Part shown: in pieces, positions 1 to 8,337 of the stretch
How the letters are laid out: every line of letters begins with the position of its first letter
How positions within the stretch are numbered: the first letter of the stretch is position 1
The notes under the pieces: generated by a model
Database searches by the model: none
Told to the model about the DNA's origin: nothing
Seen by the model: only the letters and a program-made list of their open reading frames with translations
Made by a program: the position numbers and the translations under genes
Assembly (NCBI GenBank): GCA_029556615.1
Contig: JAKQDD010000002.1
Coordinates: 1-64,000, forward strand
DNA length: 64,000 bases
Direction of reading: 5' to 3'
Source: Verrucomicrobiota bacterium
GTDB lineage: Bacteria > Verrucomicrobiota > Verrucomicrobiia > Limisphaerales > J093

Positions 1-1217
1 TACACCTTCTGGGTCTCCCGACCCGTGTTGGGACCTCCCTTGAGGTCGTTGATCCCGCTGCGCCAGGAGAACAGGATGCTCGTGGGGGACACGGTGACCT
101 CACCGCGCTCCTCGTTGAAGTGGGCCTTGAACCGGCTGGACTTGGGGTCCACGTCGACGCCACGAACGACCGTCTCCTCGATGGGGTCGCGCCAGCCGTA
201 CACCTGCGTCCCGTAGGTGTCGTAGAACTTCTTGAACCAGTGGACTGCACCCTCGTAGTGAGCGTGCTCGCTGAGCATGAGCCGCAGGAACTTCGCGAGC
301 TCCACGTAGGCCGCCTTCGGGAGCGCGCGGTCGGGCAGGAACAAGCGGACCCGTCGGGGGCGCTTGCCGGGCTTCCCTGCGCCCGCAAGCTCGGTGACCT
401 CGATGTTTCCTCGGTAGGCGTGCCAGCGCAGCTTCTCACCCTCACCGGTCCGCCCCACGACCTCCCGGTCAAACAGGGCCTGGGCCGCGCGGTCCTCATC
501 CGAAGGCTCTTTGCGGGGTGTCGGGTTCATTCGGGGACCTTCCTCCTCGTCTCGCACGAGGCGCAAGTGGGGGGGACCCGCTGCGTCCCGGTAGTGACGC
601 GGGTTATCCTCGTCGGTCTCGAACGGAGGGTCCTGAAGGTGGAGAATCGCGCGCAGTACCGTCGTCACCGTACCGTCTGACGACGCGGACGACGTGACGC
701 GAGGTTGATCTACACCCTCCACACGCCAGCCCTCTGGTCCCGTCTCTAGGCCGACCGTGTGGTCGTCAAGCGTCTTGTCGAGGTCGCCGTTGTCGATCTC
801 TTCCTGCCACGCGGTCGGCGAACGCACGTCGTCGGCGAACGCGGCGCCATGCAGTTTGGCGATCTCATCGAGAACGTGGGTGTCCTTCTCGGACCACTTG
901 ACCACAGCAGGGTCAACCTTGGCGCTGCGGCCCGCCTTCTCCAGCACCTCGCGCGCAGGCAGCATGTAGTGGGACTCCACCTGCACTTCGTAGGGGAAGT
1001 GCCGCCACCCTTCCTTCTCCGTCTTTCGTACCTGGAGGGATGCCTTCACCCACTCAGTGGGGTCCTCACGAGTCTCCAGCACGTGACGAATCGCTGCGGC
1101 CCATTGATGAGCCGCAGCCTTGGGGTCGGCGTGGTCCTTGGCTTGACCCTGAAACCCCTTCTCTAGGGCGTTTTCCAGAGAGTGAAGGTCGAACGCGATG
1201 CGTATGCGGGACACCAT
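1..1217 (-). CDS. Hypothetical protein, C-terminus cut off by the window edge
   Basis: An uninterrupted minus-strand frame runs from an ATG at 1217 off the left edge, about 405 codons. It is soluble and charged, with no signal peptide or membrane segment. The first half contains MVSRIRIAFD and KDTHVLDEIAKLHGAAF; the second half has a basic GKPGKRPRRVRLFLP stretch followed by WFKKFYDTYGTQVYGW. I do not recognise the family. The start has no clear Shine-Dalgarno sequence and no TCAGCTCC promoter upstream. A gap of 40 bp separates it from the next minus-strand gene, so it may be the distal gene of the chaperonin transcript. The coding frame is well supported; the function is unknown. Confidence 0.75.
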   Translation of the reverse strand, partial: MVSRIRIAFDLHSLENALEKGFQGQAKDHADPKAAAHQWAAAIRHVLETREDPTEWVKASLQVRKTEKEGWRHFPYEVQVESHYMLPAREVLEKAGRSAKVDPAVVKWSEKDTHVLDEIAKLHGAAFADDVRSPTAWQEEIDNGDLDKTLDDHTVGLETGPEGWRVEGVDQPRVTSSASSDGTVTTVLRAILHLQDPPFETDEDNPRHYRDAAGPPHLRLVRDEEEGPRMNPTPRKEPSDEDRAAQALFDREVVGRTGEGEKLRWHAYRGNIEVTELAGAGKPGKRPRRVRLFLPDRALPKAAYVELAKFLRLMLSEHAHYEGAVHWFKKFYDTYGTQVYGWRDPIEETVVRGVDVDPKSSRFKAHFNEERGEVTVSPTSILFSWRSGINDLKGGPNTGRETQKV

Positions 1218-1257
1218 CTGTACGGGGGTGTCTCATACCCACGCTATCGGGGAAGCG

Positions 1258-1461
1258 TCAGGCGGATATGCGTTGAACCTCGTCACGGCCAGTCGCCCGC
1301 GCGAGCAGGGCACGCAGGGCAATACGTACGCCGTCCTCTACTCCCTGGAGGTAGGTCCGCGCGTTTCGCCCGGTTCCCTTGGCTGCGTTGACCCCGCAGG
1401 CGGCGGCAGCGTCCCGCTGGATGTCCTCGATGATCTTGTCGATGTTGGCTTGGCCGCTCAT
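1258..1461 (-). CDS. Small hypothetical protein downstream of chaperonin
   Basis: 67 residues beginning MSGQANIDKIIEDIQRDAAAA, mostly predicted helix with Ala/Arg-rich content. Its ATG overlaps the stop of the chaperonin gene by 4 bp (ATGA type), which suggests translational coupling. It is too small and lacks the mobile-loop and beta features expected of GroES, so I do not call it a co-chaperonin. Function unknown. Confidence 0.65.
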   Translation of the reverse strand: MSGQANIDKIIEDIQRDAAAACGVNAAKGTGRNARTYLQGVEDGVRIALRALLARATGRDEVQRISA

Positions 1462-2954
1462 GCCCCGACCCTACCCCGAGAAGGCCGCGCTTGGATGGCA
1501 TGTTCGCATTCGATCCCCGACGCGGCTGCCGCGACCCCGTTCTGAATCGCCTCCGTAACAGAGGCCACACTGTCGAGGACTTCCTCTCCCGTCCAGGAAG
1601 CGCCAACCTCCGTCATGCGCTGCTGGGCTTGGTCCCAGCTGATCCCCAGAGCGTCCGCGATCGCACGTCCCGGGGCCTCCAGGGCCGCGTTCACCACAAG
1701 GTCCCCGAGGGTCTTTGCGACAGGCCGAGCCGCCAGGAACGCGCACCCAGCACCAAGCGCGTAGCCGTCTCGCAGGGCGGCCTGGCTCGCCCGTACAGCA
1801 TCCTCCACGCGCGTGCGCCGCTCCCGGGCCTCGGGCTCCGTCGTACCCCCAGCCTTGAGGACACACAGTGCTCCTGACAAGGAGGCGAGACGCTCCGCGT
1901 GTCGGTCCCGGTCGTACGCGGAGCTCGACGCGTCAAGCTCCGCGCGCACCTCGGCCTGCCTCTGGAACAGCTCCGGGCTGTCCTCCATGGCTGGGCGCAC
2001 GAGCGTCCTCTTGGACGTCACCGAGCAGCGCCGAGCCACACCGAACCACTCGGGGTTCCAGTTCGACGCGTGCCGGCCTAGCAGGGGGTCACACACCTCG
2101 GCGGCCGTAGCCGCCGCGACATCCAGAAGCCCTCGCGTCTTCCATTCCCCCACGCCAGGCACCTCGACCGCCACGCACCGAACGACAGCCTTCTTGTCGT
2201 TCAGCACCAGGGTGGCGAGCGCCCGCCCCTCTACCTGAGGGGCAAAGACCACGACCGTCTGTCCGAGCTCGGCGGCCACCTCCAGCAGCTTCATCACGTC
2301 GCGCTCCGACAGGAGCGGGTGCGCGCACACCGCCACGAGCGGGTCCTCCATCGTGCGCTCTCCGTCCGGGGGGATCATCTCGGGGGACCGAGATCCCGAC
2401 CGGAGGAGGACGCCCTCGGTGAAGGTCACCTCGACGTCGCGCCCCATGCCAGCCTCAACGAGGATGGTACCGTTCTCTCCCGCCGCCTCAAGACCCCTGC
2501 GGATTCCCTGGGCGACCAGGTGGTCGCCTCCGCTCGCGCGGAGCGCGATCGTTTCGACCTGGTCGTAGGAGTCCACGCGCCGTGCGCTAGCGCGCACCCT
2601 GTCCACGGCCTCCCTCGCGGCCTCCCGCATCTGACGCCCAACGAGGCTAGGGGAGTGACCCGCTGCGACCAGGCGGAGCGCCGTGCGCGCGGCGGCGGCG
2701 GCGAGCAGGGCGGTCGCCGAGGTTCCGTCCCCTGCGCGCTCGTTGGTGCGCGCGCAGGCCTCGAGCACGAGGTCCGCTCCGAGCCGTGCTGGACCCTCTG
2801 GGCGCACCTCCCGCACGACCGTCAACCCGTCCCGCGTGAAGGTGAGGCCCGCGGCTCGGTCCAGCGCCGCAGGCTTTCCTTGGGGTCCGTACGTGGTGCG
2901 TACAGCGCGCGCGACGATCTCCATTCCCTCTACAAGACTTGTCCGAGTGCTCAT
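1458..2954 (-). CDS. GroEL-like chaperonin (cpn60 family)
   Basis: 498 residues, slightly shorter than bacterial GroEL (about 545). The N-terminal equatorial part has TYGPQGKPAALDR (equivalent of TLGPKGRNVVLD), TRDGLTVVREV (with the ATP-site Asp of DG-TV) and GDGTSATALLAAA (GDGTTTAT motif). Near residues 345-400 it has ERLASLSGALCVLKAGG and RRTRVEDAV with the conserved Asp, then DGYALGAGCA. The GGM-rich tail of GroEL is missing. It should form an ATP-dependent folding ring in the infected cytoplasm. Phage-encoded GroEL homologues are known in some large phages and can act without GroES. It starts at ATG 2954, divergent from the zinc-ribbon gene, and no GroES is visible nearby. Confidence 0.9.
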   Translation of the reverse strand: MSTRTSLVEGMEIVARAVRTTYGPQGKPAALDRAAGLTFTRDGLTVVREVRPEGPARLGADLVLEACARTNERAGDGTSATALLAAAAARTALRLVAAGHSPSLVGRQMREAAREAVDRVRASARRVDSYDQVETIALRASGGDHLVAQGIRRGLEAAGENGTILVEAGMGRDVEVTFTEGVLLRSGSRSPEMIPPDGERTMEDPLVAVCAHPLLSERDVMKLLEVAAELGQTVVVFAPQVEGRALATLVLNDKKAVVRCVAVEVPGVGEWKTRGLLDVAAATAAEVCDPLLGRHASNWNPEWFGVARRCSVTSKRTLVRPAMEDSPELFQRQAEVRAELDASSSAYDRDRHAERLASLSGALCVLKAGGTTEPEARERRTRVEDAVRASQAALRDGYALGAGCAFLAARPVAKTLGDLVVNAALEAPGRAIADALGISWDQAQQRMTEVGASWTGEEVLDSVASVTEAIQNGVAAAASGIECEHAIQARPSRGRVGA

Positions 2955-3010
2955 CCTGTTGGCAGGATACCCGCGGCCGGCGTCCAGCTCCGACTCCCTC
3001 TATCACCAGA

Positions 3011-3070
3011 GATGTAGTAGGACGTGCGGGAGAGGCCGCCCCCTTGCTCCAAAGCTCTTACTACTACATC
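3011..3070. repeat. 10-bp perfect inverted repeat in divergent promoter region
   Basis: GATGTAGTAG at 3011-3020 and its reverse complement at 3061-3070 are separated by 40 bp, between the divergent chaperonin start (2954) and the body of the zinc-ribbon gene. The spacing would suit a looped or two-site operator. No binding protein can be assigned. Confidence 0.4.
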
Positions 3071-3628
3071 AAGACCGAGTCTGGTGCCGTTCACGCGGCT
3101 GCCGCCTGCCGTCTTGGCGACACGGACGGATACCTCGTCGTGTCTCCTGACCAACGGGTTGCGCAGTTCACACGGTCCGTCGCCCACATGCGCAGCGACA
3201 CTCCAACCCTTGCGCTCCTGCTGTACTGGAAGGCGGTGCAGACTTTTGGTCGGAACCTCCCGGTCGTGCGCGAGGCCCGTATGCCGTGCACCGCATGTGG
3301 AACGTGGGCCCCTACGGGTGTGTTCGACCCCACGCAACTGTGCCCCGCGTGCAAGGTACGTCGCACTGTCACCTGCACGTCGTGTGGGACCGAGGTGAGG
3401 GCCGAGGCGTGTTTGGAGGACCGTTGCCTGTCCTGCTGGACTGTCACCTCGTTGCTGCGCAGGTTCGGGGAGGCCCCAAACGCGCCGCGCGGGAGCTTCG
3501 ACGAGACGGGTCGGATAGAGGAGGTAGGCAAGCGGACGCCCGCCCCTCGTCGACGACGCGTCGTGATGATGACGTCGGCGATCGACCCTGAGTCCTCCGA
3601 CTCAGAGTCAGAATCCTCCGACGACTAG
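3044..3628 (+). CDS. Zinc-ribbon protein with acidic tail
   Basis: About 194 residues if it starts at TTG 3044, which follows a GGGAGAGG Shine-Dalgarno-like run; the frame is open further upstream into the chaperonin gene, so the 5' end is uncertain. A middle segment has several paired cysteines (CTACGTWAPTG, CPACKVRRTVTC, CGTEVRAEAC, CLSCW), typical of two stacked zinc ribbons, and the C-terminus is a Ser/Asp/Glu-rich acidic tail. This layout suits a protein-protein or nucleic-acid adaptor. Its stop overlaps the end of the convergent kinase gene by 4 bp. Family not identified. Confidence 0.65.
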   Translation: MLQSSYYYIKTESGAVHAAAACRLGDTDGYLVVSPDQRVAQFTRSVAHMRSDTPTLALLLYWKAVQTFGRNLPVVREARMPCTACGTWAPTGVFDPTQLCPACKVRRTVTCTSCGTEVRAEACLEDRCLSCWTVTSLLRRFGEAPNAPRGSFDETGRIEEVGKRTPAPRRRRVVMMTSAIDPESSDSESESSDD

Positions 3629-5343
3629 GGTGCGGTGCGAAGCTGAACTACGCGGTCGCCCTGCACGCTTGCGACGCGACCCCCCAGGTTGAGCAGCGGT
3701 CCCTGTACGCCAGGGGGGAGGTCCCAGGCAGCTTCCTGCGAGGCCCCCACACGCGAGGACATGAGGCGCACGCCGTCATCCGTTCGGACCGCTACCGCTC
3801 CGCTCGCACCGACCACAAGGTCGGCCTCGCTGCCCGCGTCGGAGATGACGCGAACGTCATAGAGGCTCGGCTGGTCTGGATTGACGCGCACCAGGATGAG
3901 GTCGCGCTGGCCCGTCTTCTTGCGCACCACCCCCAGCACCGCGACGTGCTTGTCCGCGCGCACCGACACGACGCGGGAGTCGTCGAGGTCGGGCAGGGGG
4001 ATCTCAATACACTTCTGCGCGTCAGGCAGAAGGAGAAGAACAACGCGACCGAGCCCCCGAATGACCGCGGCCCCATCCCCCAGCAGGGTCGCGCGCGGCA
4101 GGCAGTTCGCCACCCGGTCCAGACCCACGATGGGAGGTCCGCCGACCTTCTCGATCCAGCTCAGGCGGTGGATCCCACCGCCTACGCGGACGAGGATGTT
4201 GGGACCCGCCTCGGCCAGGTCGTCGGCTTTGATGTCCGTGACCGCGCCAGCTCCCGACTGGGCGTCGAACACCACGAGTCGGTCCTCCGATCCACCAGGG
4301 GTGATCGTGCGCTCGACCCACGCGAGCAGGGGCGCGCCCGACCTCGGGTGCACCGCGAGGCGCGCGGAAGACGGGATGCCCTTGACGAGGCGGCCCTCGT
4401 ACCACAGGCCCTCCATGGTGAGGACCACGAGCTTGGTCCCTACCATCCAGGCGCGCAGCACCTGGCCGCTCGCGACCTTCCCGAGCTCGACCGCGACGAG
4501 CACACGCCCCTGCGCCGCGTAGGCGGCGACCTGGACGGGCATCGCGGCGATCGGCGTCGATCCGGGGGCGGCGCGCAGCTTGTGGGACAGCGTGAGCCGC
4601 ATCCAGTCGCGGTACCGCTGGGGGATCACGTCGAGCGGGAAGGCGCTGGCCGGCAGCCGTGCGCCGACGTCGAACGCCGACTGGCCCTTGTCCTTGCGGT
4701 CGAGCTCCCGACCGCCCTGTGGGTGGTGACCCCGGTAGGGTCCGCTCCCCGTGAAGGCGCGGAAGGCGAGCACCGCGAACGCGAACCAGTCGCTCTCCGG
4801 CTTGTAGCGGCCGGGCGGGGCAACGGGGTCGCGGACGATGTCCATGATGGCCGTCACGTTGAAGGAGGGGGTCTGGGCGCTGTCGAGGTCGATGAGCACT
4901 ACCTCGCGGTGCGACGACCGAACGAGCACGTTGAGGTCGTTGAAGTCTACGACCACGACGCCAGCCTCGTGGACCTTGTGGAGGATCTCCTCCATGTCGC
5001 CGACGATGGCCTCCATGTGGGCACCGATCATACCGTGGCGATCTCGGTAGGCTCGCGTCGAGACCTCGCAGAGCGTCTTGCAGTTGGAGGCGAACGCCGT
5101 GCGATACCCCACCACAACCCCCTTGGAGTTGGTGATGGGACGCTCCGGCTTGTTGACGTGGGTGTGCGAGATCCGGCTGAGCTCCACGATCTTGGCGACC
5201 GGCAGCGCGCGAGCCACATCGTGATAGATCTTGTACGCGACGGGGCCCACCGCGTACACCGCACCCTCACCGCCCGCTCCGATGAGCTCCTGGTCGGTGA
5301 GGCGAACGAGGGTACCGTCGTCGTACACGCGGTGGGTCGTCAC
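3625..5343 (-). CDS. Ser/Thr protein kinase of the TerY-P triad type, with C-terminal propeller-like region
   Basis: 572 residues from GTG 5343, which overlaps the phosphatase stop (TAGTG). Residues about 20-280 form a divergent protein kinase: glycine loop GAGGEGAVY, lysine in VAYKIYHD, catalytic loop VVVDFNDLNVLV (D-x4-N), and DLD in place of DFG in VLIDLDSAQ. This DxN...D(L/C)D pattern is shared with YegI/Ter-associated kinases. The C-terminal half is beta-rich and repetitive (LVVLTMEGLWYEG, RLVVFDAQSG), probably a beta-propeller sensor. With the PP2C and vWA genes directly upstream on the same strand it reproduces the TerY-P triad. The expected role is cytoplasmic phosphorylation signalling in a stress or defence response; the substrate is unknown. 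Confidence 0.82.
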   Translation of the reverse strand: MTTHRVYDDGTLVRLTDQELIGAGGEGAVYAVGPVAYKIYHDVARALPVAKIVELSRISHTHVNKPERPITNSKGVVVGYRTAFASNCKTLCEVSTRAYRDRHGMIGAHMEAIVGDMEEILHKVHEAGVVVVDFNDLNVLVRSSHREVVLIDLDSAQTPSFNVTAIMDIVRDPVAPPGRYKPESDWFAFAVLAFRAFTGSGPYRGHHPQGGRELDRKDKGQSAFDVGARLPASAFPLDVIPQRYRDWMRLTLSHKLRAAPGSTPIAAMPVQVAAYAAQGRVLVAVELGKVASGQVLRAWMVGTKLVVLTMEGLWYEGRLVKGIPSSARLAVHPRSGAPLLAWVERTITPGGSEDRLVVFDAQSGAGAVTDIKADDLAEAGPNILVRVGGGIHRLSWIEKVGGPPIVGLDRVANCLPRATLLGDGAAVIRGLGRVVLLLLPDAQKCIEIPLPDLDDSRVVSVRADKHVAVLGVVRKKTGQRDLILVRVNPDQPSLYDVRVISDAGSEADLVVGASGAVAVRTDDGVRLMSSRVGASQEAAWDLPPGVQGPLLNLGGRVASVQGDRVVQLRTAP

Positions 5344-6302
5344 TAGGGTGCTCCGATGTAGATGGCCGCGCCAGACAGGTCGTCCGCGTGCGCCCAGTTC
5401 TTGCAAGCCTGGAAGGCCCTTCGATGAAGGAATCGTCCCTGCGGGCGGACGATCCGAGACAGGTCGTACAGTAGCGGCCCCACGCCCTCCGGAGGTCGGT
5501 CGTGGAAGCTGGACCACTCGGGGTGCAGGGGGCTGGGCCGCCATGACCCGGTACCACATCCGTCTGACCACGCCGCGACGAGGTCGAACCCTTCAGCCCG
5601 GATCGCCACGGTCGGTCGTGGCCATGGGAACTCCTGCACGGGACTTTGTAGGACCCGTAGAACGCAGGTGTCGTCGACCTTCATCTGGTCCGCAAGGGTG
5701 GGGTCGAGGTCATCGACCGCTACGACTCGGCCGTTCTCGTCCATGTAGGTGAGGCGCACCCTCGATGGAACGTGGTCCGTCCTGTCGAGGTAGTGGGCGA
5801 TGTGGATGGGGTCGTAGGTGGGGTAGGCCGGCATGCTCCCCGTCTCGGTCGAGGGGGGGACGACCTCGACGACGATGAGTCGCCCATCTACCGTGCGGAG
5901 CGAGATTGCTCCGTCTCCGAAGATCGCCCCGCGCACCTCCCGCGGGGCCTCCGCGTGGTGCTCGATGAGCACCGTGGTCGCGGTGACCCCGCAGGCAGGT
6001 ACCCCGACGTGCAGGCAGGCTGCTCGTGCTACGCTCACCCCGTAGCTCACCTCGATGCTCTTCCGCTCGACCCAACCCTCTAGGTCGAGCAGCGCGTCTA
6101 CCTGGGTCCACTGGTTTGCGGTTCCGTGCAGGACGAGCCGCGACCCAATGTCCGTGTGGGGCTCCCCGGAGCAGCCGTCCCCGACGATCGCGAGGGTCCG
6201 CGTGGCGCTCGCCTCGTCCCGCCTGTGCTGGACCGCCAGGGCGTAGTCCTGGCACACATCGTGGGTGCTGCCGATCCGGTAGAAGCTGTCGCAGGTGAGC
6301 AT
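5343..6302 (-). CDS. PP2C-family protein phosphatase
   Basis: 319 residues. PP2C hallmarks are present in order: GSTHDVCQDYA at the N-terminus, IVGDGCSGEPHTDIGSRL (the metal-binding DG-x-G motif), GVTATTVLI (the T-A-T-x-V motif), IFGDGAISL, and a C-terminal DDLSGAAIYI (the final metal-binding Asp). It should be a metal-dependent Ser/Thr phosphatase that opposes the neighbouring kinase. The stop overlaps the kinase GTG, and it begins 9 bp after the vWA gene, so the three genes look co-transcribed. This is the middle member of the TerY-P-like triad. Confidence 0.85.
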   Translation of the reverse strand: MLTCDSFYRIGSTHDVCQDYALAVQHRRDEASATRTLAIVGDGCSGEPHTDIGSRLVLHGTANQWTQVDALLDLEGWVERKSIEVSYGVSVARAACLHVGVPACGVTATTVLIEHHAEAPREVRGAIFGDGAISLRTVDGRLIVVEVVPPSTETGSMPAYPTYDPIHIAHYLDRTDHVPSRVRLTYMDENGRVVAVDDLDPTLADQMKVDDTCVLRVLQSPVQEFPWPRPTVAIRAEGFDLVAAWSDGCGTGSWRPSPLHPEWSSFHDRPPEGVGPLLYDLSRIVRPQGRFLHRRAFQACKNWAHADDLSGAAIYIGAP

Positions 6303-6311
6303 GGGGTGGCC

Positions 6312-7145
6312 TTAGATCGACAGCGAGGCGGTGGGGTCGAGGTCCTGCGGGACCGTGATGGTCGCGGCCTGCCGCGAGCCCGCCTGCCGGCTCTGGCTGG
6401 AGGTCGACTGCGAGACGAAGTGCGCGAACTTGGCCAGCCGCTGCGGGGTCGCGTCCGCGAGCTTGACGTACAGCATCCCGGCGTTGGTCGCGAAGCGCCG
6501 CTGACGAGCCTCGGTCTCCGGGTTGGGCCGGAATCCGACGAGGATCGGGATGATGCTGTTGAGCTTCTCGCTCTTCTGGACGCGATCGATCTCCGCCTTG
6601 ACCTTCGCGGACGCCGCGTCGATGCGGTAGTTGAGCTCTTCGTCGTAGCTCAGGCCGGCGGGCGCCGACTCGACCGTCTCCTCCCCGTCGGTCAGGACGA
6701 AGAAGATCCCGTTGCTCTGGTAGTCGCCGTTGCTGAGCAGGTGCTCCGCGTAGGTCTCGATGCTGCGGATCGCGTCGAGGCAGGCCGCCCCGATCGCGGT
6801 GTAGCCGCCCGTCGTGAAGGTCGGACGCAGCGCGTTGGCCGGCGGGACGAAGCCGCGAAGCTCGCGGACCTGCGAGTTGAACTCGGTCAGGCGGAACAGG
6901 ATGGCGTCGCGGTTGGGGGCCTTGTCGCACGCGGCTAGGACGTTGGCGAAGCAGTCGGCAAGGTTCTGCTCCTCGCCCGACTGAGATCCGGACACGTCGA
7001 TGGCCGCGACCGCCAGGCAGTAGGCGTCCGCGCCGTGCTGTAGCAGCGAGAGGCCCGCGCCGGAGAAGTGGTAGCCCATGCCCGAGAGGTTGATGGTGTC
7101 AGCGGACTCGCCGCCCTGGTTTCCCGTGGGGGTGCTGGTCGTCAT
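6312..7145 (-). CDS. TerY-like vWA domain protein
   Basis: 277 residues with a complete von Willebrand A domain. The MIDAS motif is AIDVSGSQSG (DxSxS) near residue 50, the threonine loop is TTGGYTAIG, and FVLTDGEE gives the third metal ligand. The C-terminus is Ser/Gln/Arg rich (SQSTSSQSRQAGS). TerY proteins of tellurite-resistance-type stress operons have this architecture and occur with a PP2C phosphatase and kinase. Here the order is vWA-PP2C-kinase with 9 bp and overlapping junctions. It probably acts as the metal-dependent interaction partner that the kinase and phosphatase regulate. Confidence 0.85.
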   Translation of the reverse strand: MTTSTPTGNQGGESADTINLSGMGYHFSGAGLSLLQHGADAYCLAVAAIDVSGSQSGEEQNLADCFANVLAACDKAPNRDAILFRLTEFNSQVRELRGFVPPANALRPTFTTGGYTAIGAACLDAIRSIETYAEHLLSNGDYQSNGIFFVLTDGEETVESAPAGLSYDEELNYRIDAASAKVKAEIDRVQKSEKLNSIIPILVGFRPNPETEARQRRFATNAGMLYVKLADATPQRLAKFAHFVSQSTSSQSRQAGSRQAATITVPQDLDPTASLSI

Positions 7146-7196
7146 GATGGTCTGTGCCTTCCTTGGGTGGACGGCCCCGCGCGGGGCCGTCGCGGA

Positions 7197-8027
7197 TTAC
7201 AGGGTGACTTCGGTGCTCTTGCAGATCCGCATGCCTCGCGCCTTCATGTCGCGGAGGAAGCTGTCCATGCGTGTCGAGAACAGACCCGGTACCGGTACCG
7301 GGTCCGGCACCGGCGAGGTGCAGTCGAGCAGCAGCGTGGTCTTGCGGATGGCCTGCGGGTCGGAGAAGTTGTTGACGAGGTCCGTCACGGTCTCCAGCAC
7401 GCAGTGCGTCGTGGCCTCGCCGAACAGGATCACCTGGTCGGCCTCCTCGATGTCGCGCACGAGGTCCGTGTTCATGAGGGTGCTGGGGTCCTCGGGGTCG
7501 GCGACCTCGGAGCGGAAACCACTGAAGTGCTCGACCTTCGGGTTGGAGCCCTTCGAGACGCACCGCGCGATGTTGGTGCGGGCCTCCTCCCACTCGCCGA
7601 TCGCCTGCTGGAGGCGCGCTGACAGCGCGTGCCCGTCCGTCCCGATCAAGCAGTGCGGCGGCCAGATGGTGTGGATCTTGCCCGCCTTCTCCAGCGCTTC
7701 CAGGTAGTAGATCGTCCACTTCAGGAACTCGGGACGCGTCGTCGTCCAGATGCCGGTCTTCACGTCGTCCGCACGAATGACCGTGAAGGGCTTGGGGTGA
7801 TGCGACCGGGTCGCGCCGTCGACGAGCCACAGCGGGTTGCCGATGTGCAGCCGGTAGTGGCTGTCGAGCGTGGCGGTGATCTTGGTGATGGCCTGTCGGT
7901 TGTGGTCAATGAACAGGGCCGCGCGGTCCACGTCCGCCTCGGCCCCCGGCACGTAGAGGGAGCCGTTCCGGTCGCAGAAGTCCTTCTGCATGTCGATACA
8001 GAACAGGTGAATGAGGGGTTTTCGCAT
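7197..8027 (-). CDS. Nicotinamidase / isochorismatase-family hydrolase
   Basis: 276 residues with the PncA set of motifs: FCIDMQKDF (catalytic Asp), ATLDSHYRLHI (metal-binding D-x-H-x3-H), TIWPPHCLIGTDG, and GEATTHCVLETV with the nucleophile Cys. This predicts hydrolysis of nicotinamide to nicotinate for NAD salvage. It has a strong AGGAG ribosome site. Upstream lies a shortened copy of its own N-terminus (8043-8213), and another NAD-type enzyme is encoded at 13.9 kb. Phage nicotinamidases are known. The length is somewhat greater than the bacterial enzyme (about 210), with insertions before the cysteine motif. Confidence 0.88.
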   Translation of the reverse strand: MRKPLIHLFCIDMQKDFCDRNGSLYVPGAEADVDRAALFIDHNRQAITKITATLDSHYRLHIGNPLWLVDGATRSHHPKPFTVIRADDVKTGIWTTTRPEFLKWTIYYLEALEKAGKIHTIWPPHCLIGTDGHALSARLQQAIGEWEEARTNIARCVSKGSNPKVEHFSGFRSEVADPEDPSTLMNTDLVRDIEEADQVILFGEATTHCVLETVTDLVNNFSDPQAIRKTTLLLDCTSPVPDPVPVPGLFSTRMDSFLRDMKARGMRICKSTEVTL

Positions 8028-8042
8028 GGGGGCTGGGTCTCC

Positions 8043-8213
8043 TTACTCTTCGAGCGAGGTCGTAGTGATCCTGGTGATCACCCGTCGATGGCGAAGGATA
8101 AACAGGGTCGCACGGTCCACGTCTTCCTTGGTTCTCGTCGAGAGAAGGGGACCGTTCGTGTGAACGAAGTCCTCCTGTACGTCGATAGGACCTGGGGGGC
8201 GGTGTTCTCGCAT
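8043..8213 (-). pseudogene. Truncated tandem duplicate of the nicotinamidase N-terminus
   Basis: A 56-codon frame (ATG 8213, stop 8043) aligns with residues about 9-56 of the adjacent nicotinamidase: IDVQEDF against IDMQKDF, DVDRATLFI against DVDRAALFI, and ITRITTT against ITKITAT. It stops before the metal-binding D-x-H motif, so it cannot be an active hydrolase. The upstream AGGAG ribosome site was duplicated with it. It sits directly upstream of the intact gene and may be translated as a small peptide from the ACAGCTCC/TCAGCTCC-class promoter near 8266. A remnant of tandem duplication is the simplest reading. Confidence 0.7.
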
Positions 8214-8229
8214 GCGCCGTGTCTCCTCT

Positions 8230-8266
8230 ACGTCCTGTGCGCAGGGTCTGCGCGGGCCGGAGCTGA
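8230..8266 (-). promoter_or_regulatory. TCAGCTCC-class promoter, leadered
   Basis: TCAGCTCC starts at 8266 on the minus strand. The implied start point is near 8230, giving a short leader with an AGGAG site before ATG 8213. The -10 box is poor (CGCAC). Confidence 0.45.
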
Positions 8267-8300
8267 TATTTTGTCAACCTGCCCGCTGGGCCACAGGCGT

Positions 8301-8337
8301 ACAGCTCTCACCTTGGCCTGCTGGCCAGCTTTCCCGC
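8301..8337 (+). promoter_or_regulatory. TCAGCTCC-class promoter (variant ACAGCTCT)
   Basis: ACAGCTCT begins exactly 37 nt before ATG 8338. The start codon would coincide with the transcription start. Confidence 0.55.

Noticed and set aside
1258..1461. GroES co-chaperonin next to GroEL
   Set aside because: The 67-residue helical protein lacks the GroES beta-barrel and mobile loop and is too short.
2984..2991. CCAGCTCC in the chaperonin/zinc-ribbon gap as a plus-strand promoter of the class
   Set aside because: No in-frame start codon lies at 37 nt and the octamer has a mismatch; kept only as a weak possibility.
2319..3017. Long plus-strand open frame opposite the chaperonin gene
   Set aside because: Shadow frame: Arg/Ala/Gly-rich translation, and the opposite strand has a clear chaperonin; the same logic removed many other high-GC shadow frames.
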